From Isoetes engelmannii (taxonomy: Eukaryota > Streptophyta > Lycopodiopsida > Isoetales > Isoetaceae): 29,464 bases of DNA. Location: assembly GCA_011763485.2 (NCBI GenBank), contig JAANSK020008911.1:1-29464 (forward strand). The letters are read 5' to 3'. Positions 1-9,951 of the stretch are shown piece by piece. The first letter of the stretch is position 1; the number at the start of each line of letters is the position of its first letter. The translations under genes were made by a program, and so were the position numbers. Under the pieces are notes generated by a model. It made no database searches. It was not told where the DNA came from and was given only the letters and a program-made list of their open reading frames with translations.

Positions 1-979
1 AATCGTTGTGCGAGTTTGAATCGCTGCCTTGTGTTCTGGAATCCGATCAACCTTAAATTCAGTTATTTGCTGAATCGTACGATTGTAGAGTACTGTTGCT
101 CAAGATGTCTGCCTTCCGAGACTCAGAAGGATGACAACCCATCTATGTCTCCAGTGTCCAACAATTTAGAATATGATGTTATCATAATACCTCCTGAACC
201 CTATGTTTGAATGATACTGAGTTACACGAAGTTCCTGCTAAATGGAGGAATTTCGATCCTAATTCTAATCTCTGCGCATCATTTTACTCCCGTCTTAGAG
301 CCATGTTTTAATATTCATCAAAGCAATGCCCCTTAAAGCAATGAAAATGGAAGACTATGTTGCTACGAATGGGGAGAGGATGATTTTTGAGGCAAGAGAA
401 TTTTGAGGCATGCTGTTGAGTTACAGAAAATAGTAAATTACAACAGCATAAGCATGCTGGAAGAATACCAAAGAAGTGCTAAGAAGAACAAAGCCAAATG
501 TGCACTTGGGCACTATGCATAATCGAACTACTTTGTCTACACACAATAGCCGTAGCAATCTAGCAGAGCTTAACATACCCTACGCTTTGGAGTTCAAAGA
601 AGAGGGGCCTTCTTCTTCTAGCCTGGGTACATGGGATAGCTTACTTGAACAAACATATAATTTTGGCATAGCAAGCCTCAAACGAAGGTATACATATATC
701 ATCTCTTCTCAAATCATATTTTCTTCGAGGTTGAAATTCGTCCTCCTGATGACCATAGCTCGTGGAAGTATGGCCAGAAAACTATTATGGGATCATTTCC
801 TAGGTATAATCTTTGAATCCTTAAACCATGTGTTTTTTTCATAGTCCTTGATTAACCTACAATGCAACTTAAAAAAAAAATATCTCAAAAGAACTGTCCT
901 TCAAAATGTTATGTTTTGCTTGCAGTGTTAAATATTATAAGCTGGAAATTAAGCTGATAAGCCTGCTGTTTATATGCAG
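1..979. other. Gene-poor stretch, no gene recognised
   Basis: Short open frames occur here (for example 16-210 and 476-844 on the plus strand), but I recognise no domain in them and see no convincing exon chain. The last bases (about 966-979) read like a plant intron end, with a T-rich stretch followed by TGCAG, directly before the tryptophan synthase-like segment. Confidence 0.5.
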
Positions 980-1287
980 AATGTATTTTCCAACGTAGTT
1001 GGCCAGGTTCTACTGGCAAAGCATATTGGAAAGAAGCGGATAATAGCTGAGACTGGAGCAAGTGAGCATGAAGTTGCAACTGCGACTGTTCACGCTATTA
1101 TCCATATCCAATGGTATTTTTGGGAAGGAAACCAAGCAGCAAGCTTTAGAGAAATGCGGAGGTTATGGGTCTCTTTCATGAATTTATTTGTGACGAAGAT
1201 GTTTGTTTGATTGGGGTAGAAGCAGCTGCTCTAGGCATAGAAACTGGAAAACATGCAGCTACATTAACCAAAGGGCAACTATCATGA
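980..1287 (+). pseudogene. Tryptophan synthase beta-chain (TrpB) pseudogene fragment
   Basis: Three blocks match plant tryptophan synthase beta, the pyridoxal-phosphate enzyme that joins indole and serine in the chloroplast. Block 1 (980-1103) reads [18 protein letters not shown] then [17 protein letters not shown]. Block 2 (about 1114-1160), in another frame, reads [14 protein letters not shown]. Block 3 (1167-1287), in a third frame, reads [13 protein letters not shown], then [18 protein letters not shown], then TLTKG, and runs into TGA. In an intact protein roughly 100 residues lie between blocks 1 and 2, and the glycine-rich VACVGGGSNA loop lies between blocks 2 and 3; both are absent. 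The HKINN motif with the catalytic lysine is also absent. An intron-acceptor-like TGCAG precedes block 1, which suggests a decayed genomic copy rather than a cDNA-derived one. The order and spacing of the matches make the family call strong; the copy cannot make a working enzyme. Confidence 0.85.
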
Positions 1288-1557
1288 GTTATATGCAATA
1301 AATCAGTTCACAGATTGCAACCAATTTTTCCAAATGACTTTACTGAAGAATCTTAGTATAGGATTGCTATTAGTTTCTCCGAAGCAATATTTTTCTTGCA
1401 TGAGCAGACGTGGAAGCGCTTCTTATTTGTAGTATTTTGATACTAGAGACAAATAGGAGTAAAAAGAGAAAGTGGTGCATAGTAAAGATCATTAAGATAT
1501 GCTTCCTACACTCAATTTGGACAAATGTAACTCTTTCGGATACACAAACATCAACAG
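1288..1557. other. Spacer after the TrpB fragment
   Basis: AT-rich sequence without a recognisable gene. It holds one AATAAA-like stretch near 1298, of no clear use since the upstream fragment is dead. Confidence 0.4.
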
Positions 1558-1580
1558 GTGCGGTGCCCGTGGCACCGCAC
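1558..1580. repeat. Perfect 10-bp stem hairpin, GC-rich
   Basis: GTGCGGTGCC and GGCACCGCAC are exact reverse complements around the 3-nt loop CGT. GC-rich GTGCCCG hairpins of this kind are common in plant non-autonomous transposons, but no ends or target duplications could be fixed here. Confidence 0.7.
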
Positions 1581-1633
1581 TACCGTCTTGTAGTTTATTT
1601 AAAATTTAAGTTAATTTAACCCTATGGTGTGAA

Positions 1634-1723
1634 CCCTAATGTTCCTTAATAGGACTACGTGGGTTTAGAAAGGCAACCCCTAATGTTCCTTAATAGGACT
1701 ACGTGGGTTTAGAAAGGCAACCC
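1634..1723. repeat. Two-copy 44-bp tandem duplication
   Basis: The 44-bp unit starting CCCTAATGTTCC and ending GAAAGGCAAC occurs at 1634-1677 and again, identical, at 1678-1721, followed by the first bases of a third copy (CC). Identity of the copies points to a recent event. It lies about 150 bp upstream of the PPR start codon. Confidence 0.95.
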
Positions 1724-1874
1724 AAAATTGAGCAGAACATCCTCCATTTGGCATGCACTTGGTTGTGCTATAAAAATTTCACACCGTGTGTGCGATATTT
1801 GAAGCAAATGAACATGGAGACCATATTCTCCACGTCTGATAGGGATAAAACGGGATGTAATTTCATACTTTATC

Positions 1875-3227
1875 ATGAGACTATTAGCTCCATACGAAGA
1901 TACGACTAGCTATTGCTTCAGAAGACGAATTGTAAGTAACAGGATTGGACCTGTAAACCTTAAGATTGTGGATGGATCTTGTCATATAGAATCTGTCCAA
2001 ACTTGGGAGAAACACGAAACCAACAACAAAGAAAATCACCTTGCATCTTTGTTGCTGAAATGCGGCAGTCACAAATACCTATCACAAGGTAAGCAGATTC
2101 ATGAATACATTGTCAAAAATGGGTTGGCTCATCAAAGGTTTCTATGTAATTGTCTTGCCCTTATGTATGGTAAATGCGGAGCTTTATGTGAAGCACGGGC
2201 TGTGTTTGACAATATGAAAAAGCGGAATAATTTTTCTTGGAATATCATGATAAAAAACTATGCTCAAAATGGAGACATGGATGAGGCACTGAAGCTCTTT
2301 ATGCAAATGCCAAGGAAAGATGTAGTGAGCTGGAATGCCATGATTGCAGCTTATGCTCAGGAGGGGCGCATAGAGGATGCCCTCCAATGTTTTCAGGCAA
2401 TGCCCCAGAGGGATGTAGTTTCATGGACTTCCATGATCTGGGCATATGCATTGCAGGGAAATCTTGATGAGGCCTTTTTGCTGTTTGAGAAAATGCCTAA
2501 AAGAGATCTTATAGCTTGGAATGCAATGATGGCAGCTTATGCACAACAAGGGAGTCTTGAGAAGGCAATATGTCTGTTCAGCAAAATGCTACTAGACGGT
2601 GTGGCACCAGATAAGCTTAGCTTTATTAGCATACTTGACGAATGTGCAAATCAGGGAGCATTGACTATTGGTAAAGAATTCCATATTCAAATTATGGAAA
2701 ACAAAGAGTCTGATATAGCTGTAGGTAATGCCCTTATCCACATGTATGGAAAGTGTGGTTATCTACAAGATGCACATATGGTATTTGACAAAATGCCTGA
2801 TCGCGGTGTTTTATCATGGAATGCTTTGATCTCAGCATATGGTCAGAATGGCTATGGCAGGGAGCTGTTTCTAATTCTACGACAAATGACACTGGAGGGC
2901 GTGAAGCCCACTTATGTGACATTCCTCAGTATCTTATCAGGTTGTAACCATGCTGGCCTTATGATGGATGGCTACTACTTCCTGATCTGTATGAGTTTAG
3001 AATATAATATTTCTCCAACGTTAGAGCATTTTAACTGTATAGTAAATCTTCTTAGTAGGATTGGGCATTTGGATATTGGAGAGGTGCTAATTAACCACAT
3101 GCCCTTTCATCCTGATGATACAACTTGGGCAGGGCTTCTTGGTTCCTGCAGAATTCATAGTGATCTTACACGAGGAAGATCTGCTGCAGGATATATTGTG
3201 AATAACGGTGCAAGTATGTTGTCATAA
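1875..3227 (+). CDS. PLS-class pentatricopeptide repeat protein, short E-type end
   Basis: Uninterrupted 450-codon frame without introns, as usual for plant PPR genes. Residues 1-50 are basic and hydroxylated (CFRRRIV) and could be an organelle targeting region. PPR motifs run from about residue 55 to 415: IHEYIVKNGL, MYGKCG (98-102 and 290-294), then a series of short S/L-type motifs with VSWNAMIAAYAQ (151-162), VVSWTSMIWAYA (181-192), IAWNAMMAAYAQ (213-224) and LSWNALISAYGQ (313-324). The last part (TTWAGLLGSCRIH, 416-428) is the beginning of an E1 motif, but the frame stops about 20 residues later. The rest of E1, E2 and any DYW deaminase domain are missing. The family binds single-stranded organellar RNA, one base per motif, often for C-to-U editing; lacking DYW, this one would need a partner deaminase or act in stability or splicing. 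An AATAAA lies 143 bp after the stop. It may be a functional short PPR gene or a C-terminally truncated copy. Confidence 0.88.
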   Translation: MRLLAPYEDTTSYCFRRRIVSNRIGPVNLKIVDGSCHIESVQTWEKHETNNKENHLASLLLKCGSHKYLSQGKQIHEYIVKNGLAHQRFLCNCLALMYGKCGALCEARAVFDNMKKRNNFSWNIMIKNYAQNGDMDEALKLFMQMPRKDVVSWNAMIAAYAQEGRIEDALQCFQAMPQRDVVSWTSMIWAYALQGNLDEAFLLFEKMPKRDLIAWNAMMAAYAQQGSLEKAICLFSKMLLDGVAPDKLSFISILDECANQGALTIGKEFHIQIMENKESDIAVGNALIHMYGKCGYLQDAHMVFDKMPDRGVLSWNALISAYGQNGYGRELFLILRQMTLEGVKPTYVTFLSILSGCNHAGLMMDGYYFLICMSLEYNISPTLEHFNCIVNLLSRIGHLDIGEVLINHMPFHPDDTTWAGLLGSCRIHSDLTRGRSAAGYIVNNGASMLS

Positions 3228-4470
3228 ATAGCAGAACTGTGGTGGTCGATTTGTTATAATCTGATATACGAAAATCGGGTCTCGTTCATGAGTGTTTTTT
3301 TTCGCAACCTCTAAGAAAAAGAGGTTTTGAAATGCGTTTTTAAACAGAAACAACAGTCCAAAAGAGGTTAATAAAGAACAGACCTAAAGCATTCCTCCTT
3401 GTAAACCGCTGTTGAGGAGATCTTTATTGAACCTGGATTGTGTTGTGATTTAGTTGATGGGACTAAGCCACTGAAGGATTCGATAGAGAGTTTTGCTATG
3501 CTTCAGCTGCTTAGCTTCTTCATTTGGTAGTGTATACACCAGCTTTAAGGATGTTATAGATTGTCCAAACTGGAGTTTTGATGGGGTTATTGCAAATGCT
3601 TTGCCTTGTTTTTAAATGCTTGTAGCAAATATTTTCCCCCAGTCAGTACGAAACTCTTGCTTGGACAAAATTTTCATCTCCCTTTACCAGTGAAAGGCGT
3701 AGTATAATTTCAGTTCAATTTGAATCAGTTTAATTTGAACCTGGCTTCCAAGTATTCGCCAGGAAAGGTATCGATCATATTTTGGTATCATCCGCATATG
3801 ATGTGGACAAAATTTGGTTGACAATGTGGTTGCATGGCTGGCTAGAAGAGGGCATCAGGAATTTTATCTATATTAGCTATAACAAGATATCAATCAATCT
3901 TGAAATTATTCCTTCTAAGTGTGCAACTTAAATGCACATATTCACTATGCATATTGTGAAGCCAGAGTTGTGGTGAGCTCACTGCCAAAGAACCAACAAG
4001 TTTAAGAGAAATAGCTAAGACATAACAATTGTTCATCTGCTAGTTTATAAGAGCTGATAATGCAAAGCTTTATTACCATTAATCTGAATAAAAGTTACTT
4101 GCATGCAGGATGGCGGAATCAAGAAGACTTCTAGAATACCATAGGCTGTAAGATATTATATTCACAAGTACAGAAAGCGGCCTATTTTACATTGAAGTTT
4201 TCCTTCCCATTTTTTCTTTTGATTGAACATTAGTAGAGGATTACAACAGTTCTCTGTGTTGGCGTACAATATGCACAAATATTCAAACTTGACCAACCTT
4301 TATCCATCTTGCAAGTCCTTTGAACTAATAAGCTTTCTTACCAAATTAAGTGGCACATACTTTCTGGAAGTCTTGATATGCATTTGCCAAGCTGGTTGAG
4401 AATAAGTAAAAGATCCAAATAAAACAGGAATGGACTTCTGGTTACAGTGTTAGCTGGCTGCCCATGATTC
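3228..4470. other. Spacer between two convergent genes
   Basis: It contains the likely 3' untranslated regions of the plus-strand PPR gene (left) and of the minus-strand 646-residue gene (right). No coding segment is recognised. A minus-strand AATAAA sits at 4069-4074 (TTTATT on the plus strand), 397 bp after the minus-strand stop, and could end that transcript. Confidence 0.5.
3370..3375 (+). promoter_or_regulatory. Candidate poly(A) signal of the PPR gene
   Basis: AATAAA about 145 bp downstream of the PPR stop codon on the same strand, with T-rich sequence around it. Position fits a plant near-upstream element; no transcript evidence is available. Confidence 0.4.
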
Positions 4471-6411
4471 TCATTCACCCCATAATGGCTCCCAAACAGC
4501 ATCTGATCCCCGGTAATGATGGCACTCTTTGCAAGGCAAAGATTTGCATTCTTCCACAGTGAACATGCCACCTCGATAATGAAGGTGTGAAGCATGCCGA
4601 TAGATTATCTCCACAACTGTGCGAGGTCTGTCAGGAAAGAGAAGTACTTGATTTAGAGCATCCTCATTACAAGCAGCTGAAACCACAAATCTATCAAGAA
4701 TAAAAAGGATGTGGTCCAATGGCTCAGTCACCATGATGACATCCCTCACCAGGCAGAATGATAGGATGACAGTGGAAGAATAAAGTGCTGTAAATGTGGC
4801 ACGACTAGGATGCTGGACGGTTAGAGTTGCAATAGATTGTCTGGCTTCTCCAAATTTCTCCTGTAATGGGGGCAGTTTAGCAAATTCTTTAACAATCTGC
4901 AATAGCTTCTGCGGCCGGCCAGGAACTGTAACAAAGAGTTCTCCAGGATGTCCATATGTTATGCATCCTTTGGTATATCTAGTCATGCCCAGTTTTGTCA
5001 AAATTCCTTCAACAGAGGTCAAATGCTTTTGATCAAAGACTATGGTAAACAACAAGGTCTGCATGTTAGGCTTCTTCCTTGTTCTATGAATTGCTGCCTC
5101 TTTAGCCATTGGGCCAGTCCAACTGTTGGCAATGTTTCTGCGTGTATATCTAGTTGGAATAGGGCAAGGAAGCCTGTATGGCTGATCCTGCCTTTTCCGT
5201 AAGCCAGCATCATCCCCAGCATTATCAGTCCGCCTTTTTGCCAGCCTCAAGAACCTCCAGCAAGATAAAGCTGCCCTTTCCTTCTTATCAAGAATCATGT
5301 AACGCATCTTGCTTCGCCATGCTTCACAGCAAGGCTCTCCTGATACTCTTCCACCACTGATGCAATAAAGAAGTTCTGACCAAGAAGTCTGGGTTGGCTG
5401 GAATACAAATTGTTTCTGCTGCCTGGGAATGATTTGGACAAATCCATGACAATCCTTCCATACATGCAGTCCTTCTGGTATAAAATTATCTGGCCTGTAC
5501 CCGAGATGGCTCACCTGGAAGAAGAAAGGGCTATAGCCTTCCAATTGAAAAGAAGTTAAGGCAAAGCCATCTAGAAGATTCTTTCTTTGGTAATAGTCTT
5601 GCTCAATTTGTTGAATGTAGCCACTTAGGGGTTCCAAAACTTTGCTCAAGGTATCTGTCAACAGTACATGAGCAGCCCAATAAACATGAAGAAGATCAAA
5701 CTCACAAGGAATGTGACAATGCATGCCAGCCATATAAAGCCATGACAAAATGATCCTGGTAACACTCTCAAAATACAAAGGGTACTGCCCTTTGTCGAAG
5801 GTGTCTGGTCTCACAATCGACCTCACAAACTCATCTGCATGCATTCTAATTACAACAGAATGACCATAAATAACTACTGGAGACATAGAACCTAAGGCAG
5901 TTATGCCCATTGAAGGCAACCTAACATCTGCCTCCAAAAAATTTTGATCTCTGTCTCTTCTACTCATCAAAAGCATGTCATGCAAATAATCATCCATATA
6001 CCTTACCTTCACACTCTGTGAATCTAATTCGTTCTGTTCTTTCTCCTCTTCAACGAACCAGATGCGCCGTTTTGCTTGACTGTCCTCTTCATGCCTCCAT
6101 TGACTTAGCCATTCACAGCTTGACAGGGTTTTGGTGGACTCTGCCACATCTGGATCAGACAAAACGCTCCTTTGTTCAGGGGCAAACATTTTGGCCGGAA
6201 TAATAATAAGGCCCCGTTTTGGATCAAAAGGATAACCCAAGTGCGGTTGCTCCCAAAGGATTCCCGCCTTATGCTGCTCGCCTTGATCAATGTCTTCGTT
6301 CTCTCCTTCTTCTTCTTCTTCTTCTTCCTCCTCCTCCTCTTCTTCTTGGTGGAGGTCCTGCCCAAATCCATAGTCTTTGTGTTGAGGATTTAGAAAAGGT
6401 AGCGCAGCCAT
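4471..6411 (-). CDS. Unidentified 646-residue protein with acidic run and BTB-like stretch
   Basis: One open frame of 647 codons including the stop, without introns. The ATG sits in a good plant context (ATGG, alanine second). I do not recognise the protein as a whole. Visible parts: a run of about 13 glutamates (residues 23-35) coded by mixed GAA/GAG triplets; an acidic, charged N-terminal third; a segment at about 175-262 (VVIYGHSVVIRM, IILSWLYMAGMH, DLLHVYWAAHVLLTDTLSK) whose helix pattern resembles the second half of a BTB/POZ fold; basic patches at 390-395 (LAKRR) and 443-447 (RTRKK) that could be nuclear localisation signals; and a C-terminal region (448-646) of alternating hydrophobic strands ending with a CKECHHY cysteine/histidine cluster. 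No signal peptide or membrane segment is obvious. Length and lack of stops argue for a real gene. The BTB comparison is a weak inference from pattern only. Confidence 0.7.
   Translation of the reverse strand: MAALPFLNPQHKDYGFGQDLHQEEEEEEEEEEEEEGENEDIDQGEQHKAGILWEQPHLGYPFDPKRGLIIIPAKMFAPEQRSVLSDPDVAESTKTLSSCEWLSQWRHEEDSQAKRRIWFVEEEKEQNELDSQSVKVRYMDDYLHDMLLMSRRDRDQNFLEADVRLPSMGITALGSMSPVVIYGHSVVIRMHADEFVRSIVRPDTFDKGQYPLYFESVTRIILSWLYMAGMHCHIPCEFDLLHVYWAAHVLLTDTLSKVLEPLSGYIQQIEQDYYQRKNLLDGFALTSFQLEGYSPFFFQVSHLGYRPDNFIPEGLHVWKDCHGFVQIIPRQQKQFVFQPTQTSWSELLYCISGGRVSGEPCCEAWRSKMRYMILDKKERAALSCWRFLRLAKRRTDNAGDDAGLRKRQDQPYRLPCPIPTRYTRRNIANSWTGPMAKEAAIHRTRKKPNMQTLLFTIVFDQKHLTSVEGILTKLGMTRYTKGCITYGHPGELFVTVPGRPQKLLQIVKEFAKLPPLQEKFGEARQSIATLTVQHPSRATFTALYSSTVILSFCLVRDVIMVTEPLDHILFILDRFVVSAACNEDALNQVLLFPDRPRTVVEIIYRHASHLHYRGGMFTVEECKSLPCKECHHYRGSDAVWEPLWGE
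6307..6347. repeat. TTC/TCC trinucleotide tract inside the 646-residue gene
   Basis: About 40 bp of TTC then CTC triplets on the plus strand. On the minus strand it codes the glutamate run near the protein N-terminus. Such tracts expand and contract in steps of three, so length variation would keep the frame. Confidence 0.85.
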
Positions 6412-6710
6412 ATAGAGAAGGTAGCAGGGTGGTCATGACGTGCTGCTGGGCGAAGGTGCTGTGGTTACAAACGTGCCTCTCCAATGCTCGTATTGCAATT
6501 TGCAACTAAGCCTTAACGGACAATACAGGATCGGGTCATGGCCCAAGTGGTTACTGGTTCGTGAACACAATCGGGTCATGGATGAGAGATCTCCCTAATG
6601 GACCCTAGGAGATACCTATAATCACTTATTCTATTCTAGAAACCAACGTCCCTTGTTTAAGGGCAACGAGGTGATTTTTAGAAACATCTCAGTACTTGCA
6701 AACTCAATAT

Positions 6711-6830
6711 GAAGGAAGGAAGGAAGGAAGGATATTTTAATGTCTCACCACAAAGGCAGCGTCCCAAGGACATGCGACCACAAGAACAAGAACAAGAAGG
6801 GACCGAAGTCCCTAACCAGAACATGGACCG
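6711..6830 (-). mobile_element. 3' end of a dispersed non-LTR-type repeat, copy A
   Basis: A GAAG/GGAA tract (6711-6731) is followed by a block reading TATTTTAATGTC, then CAGCGTCCCAAGGACATG and CGAC (6733-6778). The same arrangement occurs at 19666-19740 with TATTTTAACGTC, CAGCGTCCTAAGGACATA and CGAC. Similarity may continue weakly to a shared CGAAGT about 35-50 bp further on. Read on the minus strand, each copy ends in a CTTC/TTCC microsatellite, as several LINE and SINE families do at their 3' ends. The outer limits and the family are not known. Confidence 0.55.
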
Positions 6831-7050
6831 AAGTCCGTACAAACCAATAGAAACATAAATATAATCACCATCACCAAACGCTCCTTGAACCGTAACCTCT
6901 TCACAGCTAGGCGCCTAGACGCTCAGGGAAGGCGGCGGCTCAGGGAAAGCACGCAGTGAAGGCTACAACCATTGGTGCATGTGGCAAATTAAGGGCTATG
7001 TAGGGCTCCGTTTAGGGCTCGGCTTAGGGTTCGATGGGCTGCGCAGAGGT

Positions 7051-7136
7051 GGAGGTTGTGCTTAGGGTTACGGTGGGCTGCATAAAGGAAGGCGGAGGTT
7101 GTGCTTAGGGTTACGGTGGGCTGCATAAAGGAAGGC
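7051..7136. repeat. Two-copy 43-bp tandem duplication
   Basis: The unit starting GGAGGTTGTGCTTAGGG and ending AAAGGAAGGC occurs at 7051-7093 and 7094-7136, identical. A weaker third copy lies just upstream (about 7018-7050, GGCTTAGGGTTCGATGGGCTG). The unit is G-rich and carries CTTAGGGTT, which only resembles a plant telomere motif. Confidence 0.92.
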
Positions 7137-7802
7137 CAAGAATCCTCCAGCAAATTTTATCCATATGTTCTCTTGCATTTGGATGCTAGAGGTATGTTAA
7201 GCTCTCTATTATGTTTTTTGCTTGAGCTTTTTTCTGCCAAATCCGTTCTTTCCTGCCACATCCTCGGGAGGTTTGGATATGTCCCAAATCTGCCATATGA
7301 TTATAATAATAGATTTCTGTATTTGAGTTTGTTTATAACAATAGATTTCTGTGTTTAGCTTTAAAAGAGTTTGGGTATGTTTCAGATGAACTAACATCAT
7401 ACTTCAAGCATCCACTCCTTGAGTTCAAGGTTAGTATATATAGAAAATGTTTACTGATTTAAGGTGAAATACTCCAGAATGCAAACTATTTGAAGATATA
7501 GTGCTTTAAATAATTATCTACTCTTTGCTTTTACCACTATAACAGCTTTGGGTGTAAAGCATGGATGCGACCTTGCTCTTGTTGTATTTCAAGCCATCCT
7601 GTTGTATTTCAACCATGTCGATGCGAGCTGTGGAGATACTCCAAAGATAAGCATCACCAATATTGCTGACTCTTTTGAGGTTGATGAATTGCACCAGAAC
7701 AATGATGGGGATACGAAGGATAATGAGGATCTCCAACCTAACCAGGTTCTTATTGCAAAAATAGGGTTAATTCAAAAGCACTTCCCTGGTATTACGAATT
7801 GA
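7137..7802 (+). pseudogene. Gene-like exon chain of unknown family, probably decayed
   Basis: Three segments look like exons. The first ends at 7191 (KFYPYVLLHLDAR, one extra base) before the strong donor GTATGT. The second spans 7359-7429, after a T-rich acceptor (TTTCTGTGTTTAG), reads LKEFGYVSDELTSYFKHPLL then EFK, and ends at a GTTAGT donor; its phase fits the first. The third starts after TATAACAG at 7546 and has an 84-codon frame from 7548 to 7802 (GVKHGCDLALVVFQAILLYF at the start, an acidic DGDTKDNEDL region later). Joining the second and third by these sites breaks the frame by one base, so either a different site is used or the gene is dead. No start codon is seen for the first segment. 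I do not recognise the family. Confidence 0.33.
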
Positions 7803-8678
7803 TATTTAGCAGTAAACCCTTTTAGTAGGGGTTCTTGAGTTCATTTGGTCATACTTGTAATCCTAAATAAGCTGATTCCCCATCACAAAGAACGGCACAG
7901 GCGAGTTTGTCTGGACATTTAGAGATTGGTCTTTATTAGTTCTTATTACTGAAGTGATGCAAGGCTGTATAACCGTTAATCTATTTTTAACCTTATAGTT
8001 TTGGTTGCAAACGCATAAAGAATACTAGCGTGCAATTCCGGCTACTGGAAGATAAGCACTATAACTAGTATGCAGCATGTGAAAACGTCCTGATATTATG
8101 CATGCTTATTGTGGATCAGCAGTTGTTAATAGACTGTCTATAATTCTAAGCACTTCGTATTCTATGGCAGACTTTTGGATTAGAGTATTTCATGAATTAG
8201 CCACTAACATGCTGCTGGAAGGATCTTAAAATCCAGTGTTTCCAAACCTAGAATTTTTAAAGCTGGCATTTACGCTTGATATTGCTGAACTCTCTAGCCT
8301 AGAAATACTGAGATTATATGCCTTTCCTTAAATAATTGTGGAAACTAGCAGAAATGTAGGGTTGGGGAAAGGGTAGGATAAGAAAAACAAAGAAGAACTG
8401 GGAAAGAAGAAGAGGAGAAGCTTTACTATGGAGCACTAGGATGGTATTAAAGGTTACTATGAACCATGGTTCGATTTCTTCTTAGCAAATAAACATTTGA
8501 TGGGAAAAAGGATGAAGACATTTTGTAATGCACGTTTGCTACAAAAACATGTTTTTTACTAGATAGCATGAGGATGAGTATAGCAAGGTATGGTGGTAAA
8601 TTTGTTTAACTGTGCCTGGGTCCAAATTAGATATGCTCTACCTGTTCTAAGAAGGCTAACTTAGCCAACTTTACCAGG

Positions 8679-8772
8679 TTGCATGGTAGAGAACTTAGGG
8701 CCTCAAGAGAATTCATGAACCAATTTTATAAGCTTGCATGGTAGAGAACTTATGGCCTCAATAGAATTCGTG
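8679..8772. repeat. Direct repeat, 39 bp, 55-bp spacing
   Basis: The first copy is TTGCATGGTAGAGAACTTAG with GGCCTCAAGAGAATTCATGA after it (8679-8717). The second copy (8734-8772) differs at only a few bases. The 16 bp between the copies are unrelated. Confidence 0.85.
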
Positions 8773-9913
8773 ATTCTTTTCTCTTTTAACAACTATTCCG
8801 CATAGGAGGTGGATAATCGTTCAACCATAAAGTGTGCTTCCTTTCAACTAGACATCCATTTCCGTCTTGTCTACTATGACCATTATCTTCTTTCCTTTTT
8901 AGAAATATTAATTTTCAATTGCATATCAAAGTCCACGTGATGTTACAAATTAGTGGTAGAAACGTGCCATTAGCTCTTAGAAAGTACACGCGTCATTAGC
9001 CTAGGTACATGATAAGACATGGTAAGACGAGTACTAAATAGAGGGCAAAGTGATGAGGAAGCAAAAAGTGGCTGAATTGTTTCTCACCTTAAATGATCGT
9101 TGTGATTACAATGCCACCAACATTTTGAATGCTAGAACCCTGCAACATTGGATCATACATTTCCATCTATTATATGCTACATGATGGTCAATAGCTCCAT
9201 AACTTAGATCATTACGGCAGATGACTACACTGAGAAATTATTTCAATAGTACATGAAGATGAACTTTATCAGTTTTTTGGCACTAGACTAGATTATCTCT
9301 GCAATAACCACCAGCCACAAATTTTACAGCATACAGTGTGACAAGCAGCTTCTAAATGATACAAGGAACACATAATATTGAAGACAGAGAAAAAGAGATT
9401 AAGGGAATATAAAGTCATGCCAATTGTGCGCAAAGCACATGAAAAACCCCATAAGAGCTGAGGTTATCGTTTAAAGAACATACATGCATTAAAAAAATTA
9501 CAACAATTTTCTATCTTCTATACTTTTGCTGCCAAGCTGAGCATTCATATCAATGTAATTTGCTTCCCCATCCAATAAAAGGAACGATGTGGTGCAAGCA
9601 CCTGAATGTTGAGATTTCTGCCCATTAGAGAAACTTGACTTGAGTTCATGTCAATGGACCACTTTAAACAAGCGTAGATAAAGAGGATAGAGAAGCAGCA
9701 AGCCCTGTGCATGGATATCTCATGCATTTGCAGGAAAATTTGATGCTCTTGTCAAATGCCGAACCCCCATTGATAACGACCTCTTTGTTGGTTCTTCTAC
9801 CTTTGTGGTATCGAGCAGTGGCCATCTGTATTATTCCTTTTGGCTAATGACAATTCCCAGGCGCTAGCCCATTCTGAAGCACATAGAGTCTTGTCTTCAG
9901 GGCATACTCTGGT

Positions 9914-9951
9914 AGATGTACAAACTTTGCTAAGATGTACAAACTTTGCTA
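9914..9951. repeat. Two-copy 19-bp tandem duplication
   Basis: AGATGTACAAACTTTGCTA occurs twice head to tail, identical, at 9914-9932 and 9933-9951. Confidence 0.95.

Noticed and set aside
6172-6509. Open frames opposite the 646-residue gene rich in serine, leucine, phenylalanine or arginine
   Set aside because: They are read-outs of the TTC/TCC tract in other frames; the minus-strand gene explains the region.
7000-7125. Interstitial telomere repeat
   Set aside because: TTAGGG-like words occur a few times but as part of a 43-bp unit, without the 7-bp telomeric period.
9735-9880. Two open plus-strand frames after TTTGCAG
   Set aside because: Neither frame resembles a known family and no donor or partner exon fits.
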